In this document: piece by piece, positions 36,956 to 40,652 of the stretch
Position numbering within the stretch: position 1 is the stretch's first letter
How the letters are laid out: each line of letters opens with the position of its first letter
Assembly (NCBI GenBank): GCA_022072255.1
Contig: JAJVHZ010000101.1
Coordinates: 26,333-66,984, forward strand
DNA: 40,652 nt
Reading direction: 5' to 3'
From: Gammaproteobacteria bacterium
GTDB lineage: Bacteria; Pseudomonadota; Gammaproteobacteria; JAJPIJ01
The notes under the pieces: generated by a model
The model's database searches: none
Told to the model about the DNA's origin: nothing
Seen by the model: the letters and a program-made list of their open reading frames with translations, nothing else
Made by a program: the position numbers and the translations under genes

Positions 36956-37930
36956 TCATCGGCGCACGCCCCGCCGGCGTGCCGGCGCGGGCGTCGGCGC
37001 AACGGCCTCCTCGCGGACGAGCCCGGTGATGAGATCGCGCAGCCAGACATGGCCGGGATCCTGGTCCGAGCGCGCGTGCCACATCATCGAGATCGTGAAG
37101 GTCTCCAGCGGTATCGGCGGCGGGCTCAGGGTGAGTCCGAACACCCCGGCGCAGCGCCGCGCCATCGAGGTGGGCAACGTGGCGATGGTCTCGGTCTCCT
37201 TCAGGATGAACGGCAGAGTCGAGAAGCGCGTGGTCGAGAGGACGACGCGGCGCCGGCGCTTCAGCCGCCGCAGCGGCTCGTCGACCACGCCCTCGAAGTC
37301 GCCGACGAATGACATCAGCAGGTGCGGGTGCCTGAGGTAGTCCTGCAGCGCGATCGGCGCCTGCAGACCCAGGCGCCTGCCGTCGTAGAGGCAGGAATAG
37401 CCCTCCTCGTACAGCGCCTGCTGCCGATGCCAGGCGGAGATGTCGCTGAAGCGCGAGATCCCGAGATCGATCTCGTTGCTGTCGAGCAGGCGTGCGCCCT
37501 GCTCGCGGCCCGCGAGCTGGCTCACCAGCCGCACCCCGGGCGCCCGCTCCGCGATGCGCCGGATGAGCGTCGGCATCAGCGCCACCTCGATGCTGTCGGG
37601 CATGCCGAGCCGAAAGCTGCGCCCGGCGCTGGCGGGGTCGAAGCGTTGCGCACCGAACAGGGCGCCGTGGATCTGCGCCAGCGCCGGGCGGAGCTGGTCG
37701 CCCAGCTCCAGCGCCCGCGCCGTCGGCTCCATGCCCCGCGCAGTGCGCAGGAACAGCTCGTCCTTGAAGAGGTCACGCAGGCGTGCCAGTGCCGCGCTCA
37801 CCGCCGGCTGCCCCAGGTAGAGCCGCTGCGCCGCGCGCGTCACGCTGCCCTCGCGCATGAGCGCGCTGAACACCAGCAGCAGGTTGAGGTCGATCCGCCT
37901 GAAATCGCGTTCGTTGATATCTGGAATCAT
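36956..37930 (-). CDS. LysR-family transcriptional regulator
   Basis: 324 aa. The N-terminal winged helix reads RRIDLNLLLVFSALMREGSV, TRAAQRLYLGQPAVSAALAR and LRDLFKDELFLRTARGMEPT, a canonical LTTR pattern. The effector domain is of normal length (PDSIEVALMPTLIRRI...). ATG 37930 gives the usual start; the longer frame is a shadow in the divergent region. It is transcribed away from the EamA transporter gene, the usual sign that it regulates that gene. An AT-rich patch with a partial dyad, ATCA/TTGAT at about 37934-37948, lies just upstream of its start. Confidence 0.9.
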   Translation of the reverse strand: MIPDINERDFRRIDLNLLLVFSALMREGSVTRAAQRLYLGQPAVSAALARLRDLFKDELFLRTARGMEPTARALELGDQLRPALAQIHGALFGAQRFDPASAGRSFRLGMPDSIEVALMPTLIRRIAERAPGVRLVSQLAGREQGARLLDSNEIDLGISRFSDISAWHRQQALYEEGYSCLYDGRRLGLQAPIALQDYLRHPHLLMSFVGDFEGVVDEPLRRLKRRRRVVLSTTRFSTLPFILKETETIATLPTSMARRCAGVFGLTLSPPPIPLETFTISMMWHARSDQDPGHVWLRDLITGLVREEAVAPTPAPARRRGVRR

Positions 37931-38069
37931 GACAATCAATTGGAATGATAAATCGACGGGATCCACACTACAAACGGCGATGGCGGGGCCGGGTATCGCC
38001 GGCGGCGGCATGGCGCCGCCCGCGTCGCGGCGTGCCCGGGTGAACGAGGAGATGGTGGTGGTGGACAAG

Positions 38070-39137
38070 ATGCGCACGTGGATCATCGGTGCGGGCCGGC
38101 GCGGGACTGCGACATACGCACCGGCACGCCGCCCCGCCAGGCGCCCGGGCGCCGGCGCGGCGCCGCGCGGTGCGGGGACACCCGGCAGCGGGGAGCGCGA
38201 TACCTCGGCCCCGAGCCGCGCGCTGCAAGGGCGGGGGGAGGCGTTCGGCTACGTCTGTGCCGCGTTGACGGTGGCGATCTGGTGCGGATTCATCCTGATG
38301 TCGCGCTTCGGCGGCACCAGCGGCCTGAGCCCCTACGACGTGACGGCGCTGCGGCTGGGCACGGCGACGCTGGTGTTGCTGCCACTGTGGCTGTGGCGGC
38401 GGCCAACCGGCGTTTTCAGTGTCCGGATGGCCGTCCTCGCGCTGCTGGGCGGACTCGGCTATGCGCTGCTGGTCTACGGCGGCTTCAGGTACGTGCCGGC
38501 CGCGCATGCCGCGGTGCTGCTGCCGGGTCTGCTGCCGTTCGAGATCGCGTTGTTCACCTGGCTCGTGACGGGCGAGCGCCCCGGGCGCATGCGCCGGCTC
38601 GCGCTCGGCGTGATCGCGCTCGGCGTGGCGAGCCTCGCCATCGAGAACATGGCGTCGGGCACGAGCATGTTCGGGGCGATGCTGATGATCGCCGCCTCGC
38701 TGTGCTGGGCCCTCTACACGGTGCTGGCGCGCCACTGGCGCGTGCCGCCGTGGCCGGCCACGCTGGGCGTGAGCCTCATCGCCGCGGCGATCTACCTTCC
38801 CGTCTACCTCGCATTGCTGCCGAAGCAGATCGGCACGGTGTCGTGGACGGTGGCGGCGGCGCAGGGGTTCTACCAGGGTGTCATGGCCATGATCGTGGCG
38901 ATGATCCTCTATCTGAAGGCGATCGAGTTCCTCGGCACCGCGCGTACCGGCAGCCTGATGGCGCTGGTGCCGGCGATCTCGGGCTTCCTCGCCGTCCCCG
39001 TCCTGGGCGAGGCGGTGTCGTGGTGGATAGCCGCCGGACTGCTGCTTGTCACCGCCGGCGCGTGGCTCGGTAACGTCGGTCCTCGGATCTTCGCGAAGAG
39101 GATCCATGTCGTAGGTGACCATCCGCATCGCGCGTGA
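38070..39137 (+). CDS. EamA/DMT-family transporter
   Basis: About ten TM helices in two EamA repeats. The first begins near FGYVCAALTVAIWCGFILMS, the second near FGAMLMIAASLCWALYTVLA; conserved ends include GTARTGSLMALVPAISGF and LGEAVSWWIAAGLLL. It is probably an inner-membrane exporter of metabolites or amino acids. The start is uncertain: ATG 38070 leaves about 55 basic, Gly/Pro-rich residues before the first TM helix, and ATG 38052 is equally possible. It is divergent from the LysR gene. Confidence 0.85.
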   Translation: MRTWIIGAGRRGTATYAPARRPARRPGAGAAPRGAGTPGSGERDTSAPSRALQGRGEAFGYVCAALTVAIWCGFILMSRFGGTSGLSPYDVTALRLGTATLVLLPLWLWRRPTGVFSVRMAVLALLGGLGYALLVYGGFRYVPAAHAAVLLPGLLPFEIALFTWLVTGERPGRMRRLALGVIALGVASLAIENMASGTSMFGAMLMIAASLCWALYTVLARHWRVPPWPATLGVSLIAAAIYLPVYLALLPKQIGTVSWTVAAAQGFYQGVMAMIVAMILYLKAIEFLGTARTGSLMALVPAISGFLAVPVLGEAVSWWIAAGLLLVTAGAWLGNVGPRIFAKRIHVVGDHPHRA

Positions 39138-39216
39138 GGGCGCCACCGCCGGACAGTCGCCGGCGCGGGCCCGGGATCCCGGTGCCGACCGAGCGCCGGG
39201 CGCGTTCGATGGATGA

Positions 39217-39263
39217 TAGAATGCCCGGCCCATCGACACGGACGGTCGGTGTACTGTCGATGG
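39217..39263 (+). promoter_or_regulatory. ffs promoter -10 and 5' leader hairpin
   Basis: TAGAAT at 39217-39222 is a good -10 candidate. Downstream, CCATCGACA (39230-39238) and TGTCGATGG (39255-39263) form a perfect 9-bp inverted repeat with a 16-nt loop whose 3' arm meets the predicted mature 5' end of the SRP RNA. No clear -35 is seen. Confidence 0.45.
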
Positions 39264-39371
39264 TGGCCGCGTCGGTCCCCCCGCGACGCTAAGTTGTGAA
39301 CCCCGTCAGGCCCGGAAGGGAGCAGCGGTAACAGCCGATGCGTGCGCCGGGGTGTGGCTGGCGCGGCCGCC
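39262..39371 (+). ncRNA. ffs: Small (4.5S) signal recognition particle RNA
   Basis: About 110 nt. The conserved apical domain is plain: GTCAGGCCCGGAAGGGAGCA with the GGAA tetraloop, and the partner strand AACAG then GATGCGTGCGCCGGGG. The ends, GGTGGCCGCGTC and GGCGCGGCCGCC, pair over 12 bp with two G-U pairs and define the approximate termini. It binds Ffh to target membrane proteins. It sits 96 bp before dnaX, as in several gammaproteobacteria. Confidence 0.93.
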
Positions 39372-39467
39372 TCCATTACTGGCCGGCCAGCGCGGCAGCC
39401 GGGCTGGCCGACGGCTCGCGGCCGAGGCAACGAGCAGGCCGTCCACGACACCGAGACGATAGCGCCC

Positions 39468-40652
39468 ATGAGCTACCAGGTACTCGCCCGCAAGTGGCGG
39501 CCGCGCCGCTTCGAAGACATGGTCGGTCAGCAGCACGTGCTGCAGGCCCTGGTGCACGCCCTCGACGAGGGTCGTCTGCACCATGCCTACCTGTTCACCG
39601 GTACGCGCGGCGTCGGCAAGACCACGCTGGCACGCATCTTCGCCAAGGCGGTGAACTGCGAGGCGGGTGTGAGCTCGAGACCCTGCGGGGAATGTTCCGC
39701 CTGCCGCGAGATCGACGAGGGCCGCTTTGTCGATCTGATCGAGGTCGACGCCGCCTCCCGCACCAAGGTCGACGAGACCCGCGAGCTGCTCGACAACGTG
39801 CACTACGCGCCGACCCGGGGCCGCTACAAGGTGTACCTCATCGACGAGGTGCACATGTTCTCGAACCACAGCTTCAACGCCCTGTTGAAGACGCTGGAGG
39901 AGCCGCCGCCGCACGTGAAGTTCCTGCTGGCGACCACGGATCCGAAGAAGCTGCCGGTAACGATCCTCTCGCGCTGCCTGCAGTTCAACCTGAAGCGGCT
40001 GACGCCGGCGCAGATCGAGAAGCACCTCGAGCACATCCTGGCGCAGGAGCGCGTCGACAGCGACCGCAATTCGCGGCGACTGGTGGCGGAAGCCGCCGAC
40101 GGCAGCGTGCGCGACGCCCTGAGCCTGCTCGATCAGGCGATCGCCTTCGGCGGCGGCGCGCTGCGCGAGGCCGAGGTCGGCGCGATGCTCGGCACCATCG
40201 ATCGTCAGCAGATCTTCGAGTTGCTGCGCCTGCTCCTCGCGGGCGACGCCGCGGCCGTCCTGCGCCAGGCGCGGCGCATCGCCGAGGCGAATCCGGAATT
40301 CTCCGCCGTGCTCGCGGATTTGCTGGGGCTGCTGCAGCGGATCGCCGTGGTGCAGGTGCTCGGCGCCGATGGCGAGGGCCTCGAGGACGACGAGGAATTG
40401 CGCGCGCTCGCCGCGCGGCTCTCCCCGGAGGACTGCCAGCTGTACTACCAGATTGGTCTCATCGGGCGGCGCGATCTGCCGCTGTCGCCGGATCCTGCAG
40501 GCGGTCTGGAGATGATCCTGCTGCGCATGCTGGCATTCCGCCCCGCGGGGACGGAATCGACCGCGCCATCGGCGCCGGACGGCGGCGCGGCGGGGACGGG
40601 CGGGGCAGCGCGTTCGGCGCGGGCCGATGCGCCGCGGCAGGCCGTGGCCGCG
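39468..40652 (+). CDS. dnaX: DNA polymerase III subunit gamma/tau (3' partial)
   Basis: 395 codons are visible and the frame is open at the right edge. [20 protein letters not shown] is the universal DnaX start. Walker [10 protein letters not shown], the four-Cys zinc site (C-x8-C-x2-C-x2-C, from VNCEAG to CSAC), Walker B YLIDEVHM, the sensor/Arg-finger region [18 protein letters not shown], and domain III are all present. The last ~25 residues enter the Ala/Gly-rich linker before the tau-specific domains. It loads the beta clamp. Confidence 0.96.
   Translation, partial: MSYQVLARKWRPRRFEDMVGQQHVLQALVHALDEGRLHHAYLFTGTRGVGKTTLARIFAKAVNCEAGVSSRPCGECSACREIDEGRFVDLIEVDAASRTKVDETRELLDNVHYAPTRGRYKVYLIDEVHMFSNHSFNALLKTLEEPPPHVKFLLATTDPKKLPVTILSRCLQFNLKRLTPAQIEKHLEHILAQERVDSDRNSRRLVAEAADGSVRDALSLLDQAIAFGGGALREAEVGAMLGTIDRQQIFELLRLLLAGDAAAVLRQARRIAEANPEFSAVLADLLGLLQRIAVVQVLGADGEGLEDDEELRALAARLSPEDCQLYYQIGLIGRRDLPLSPDPAGGLEMILLRMLAFRPAGTESTAPSAPDGGAAGTGGAARSARADAPRQAVAA

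Overview
The window is GC-rich bacterial DNA, most likely from a gammaproteobacterium. The evidence for this is the 4.5S SRP RNA directly upstream of dnaX at the right edge, a VPLPA/PEP-CTERM secreted protein, a YadGH-type ABC pair, and the general gene style. I found no tRNA or rRNA gene, insertion sequence, prophage or CRISPR array.

Left third (1-13 kb) is ordinary accessory and housekeeping content. It holds the 3' part of a tandem two-barrel outer-membrane protein. A leftward four-gene operon follows (YadG/YadH-like ABC exporter, bestrophin-like channel, FAD aromatic monooxygenase). Next are a secreted beta-helix protein with a long Thr-Pro linker and a textbook terminator, an unrecognised soluble protein, and a PEP-CTERM protein with its own terminator. 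The section ends with a glutarate-degradation pair (CaiB/BaiF CoA-transferase plus glutaryl-CoA dehydrogenase).

Middle (13-35 kb) reads as one nitric-oxide/denitrification island. It contains an NsrR-type NO sensor divergent from two DUF2249 genes and a DUF454 gene. A leftward nine-gene operon of about 9.7 kb (24504 to 14786) follows. In transcription order it encodes a 51-aa membrane peptide, a CuA subunit II, a B-type-like heme-copper subunit I whose active-site Tyr is Gln, heme O synthase, a SCO protein, and a cytochrome b/2[4Fe-4S]/MvhD-like triple fusion. It continues with a 179-aa one-TM protein, a second heme-copper subunit I with an Ala-His-Asp motif where His-His is expected, and a cytochrome b/[2Fe-2S]/FAD-NAD reductase fusion. 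Divergent from it are two unlike CtaA paralogues and a polytopic membrane protein. Then comes a leftward nirS - TonB heme-type receptor - dnr operon, with an outer-membrane porin diverging from nirS.

The Dnr-type regulator has the ETLSR recognition helix expected to read TTGAT-N4-GTCAA. I find five such boxes upstream of the island's transcription units. Each is followed, exactly 23 bp after the box, by a hexamer matching TATAAT at 4 of 6 positions, which is class II FNR/Dnr promoter geometry. This ties nirS-tonB-dnr, the porin, the polytopic protein, the heme-copper operon and the DUF2249 operon into one predicted NO-responsive regulon. The two unusual heme-copper subunits, their two paralogous cytochrome b fusions and the dedicated heme/copper assembly genes are the best candidate for an undescribed system: a non-canonical NO reductase or linked pair of reductases with new electron-input modules.

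Right end (35-40.6 kb) carries a GST, a pentameric ligand-gated-channel-like protein, a LysR regulator divergent from an EamA transporter, the SRP RNA gene, and the 5' part of dnaX, which runs off the window.
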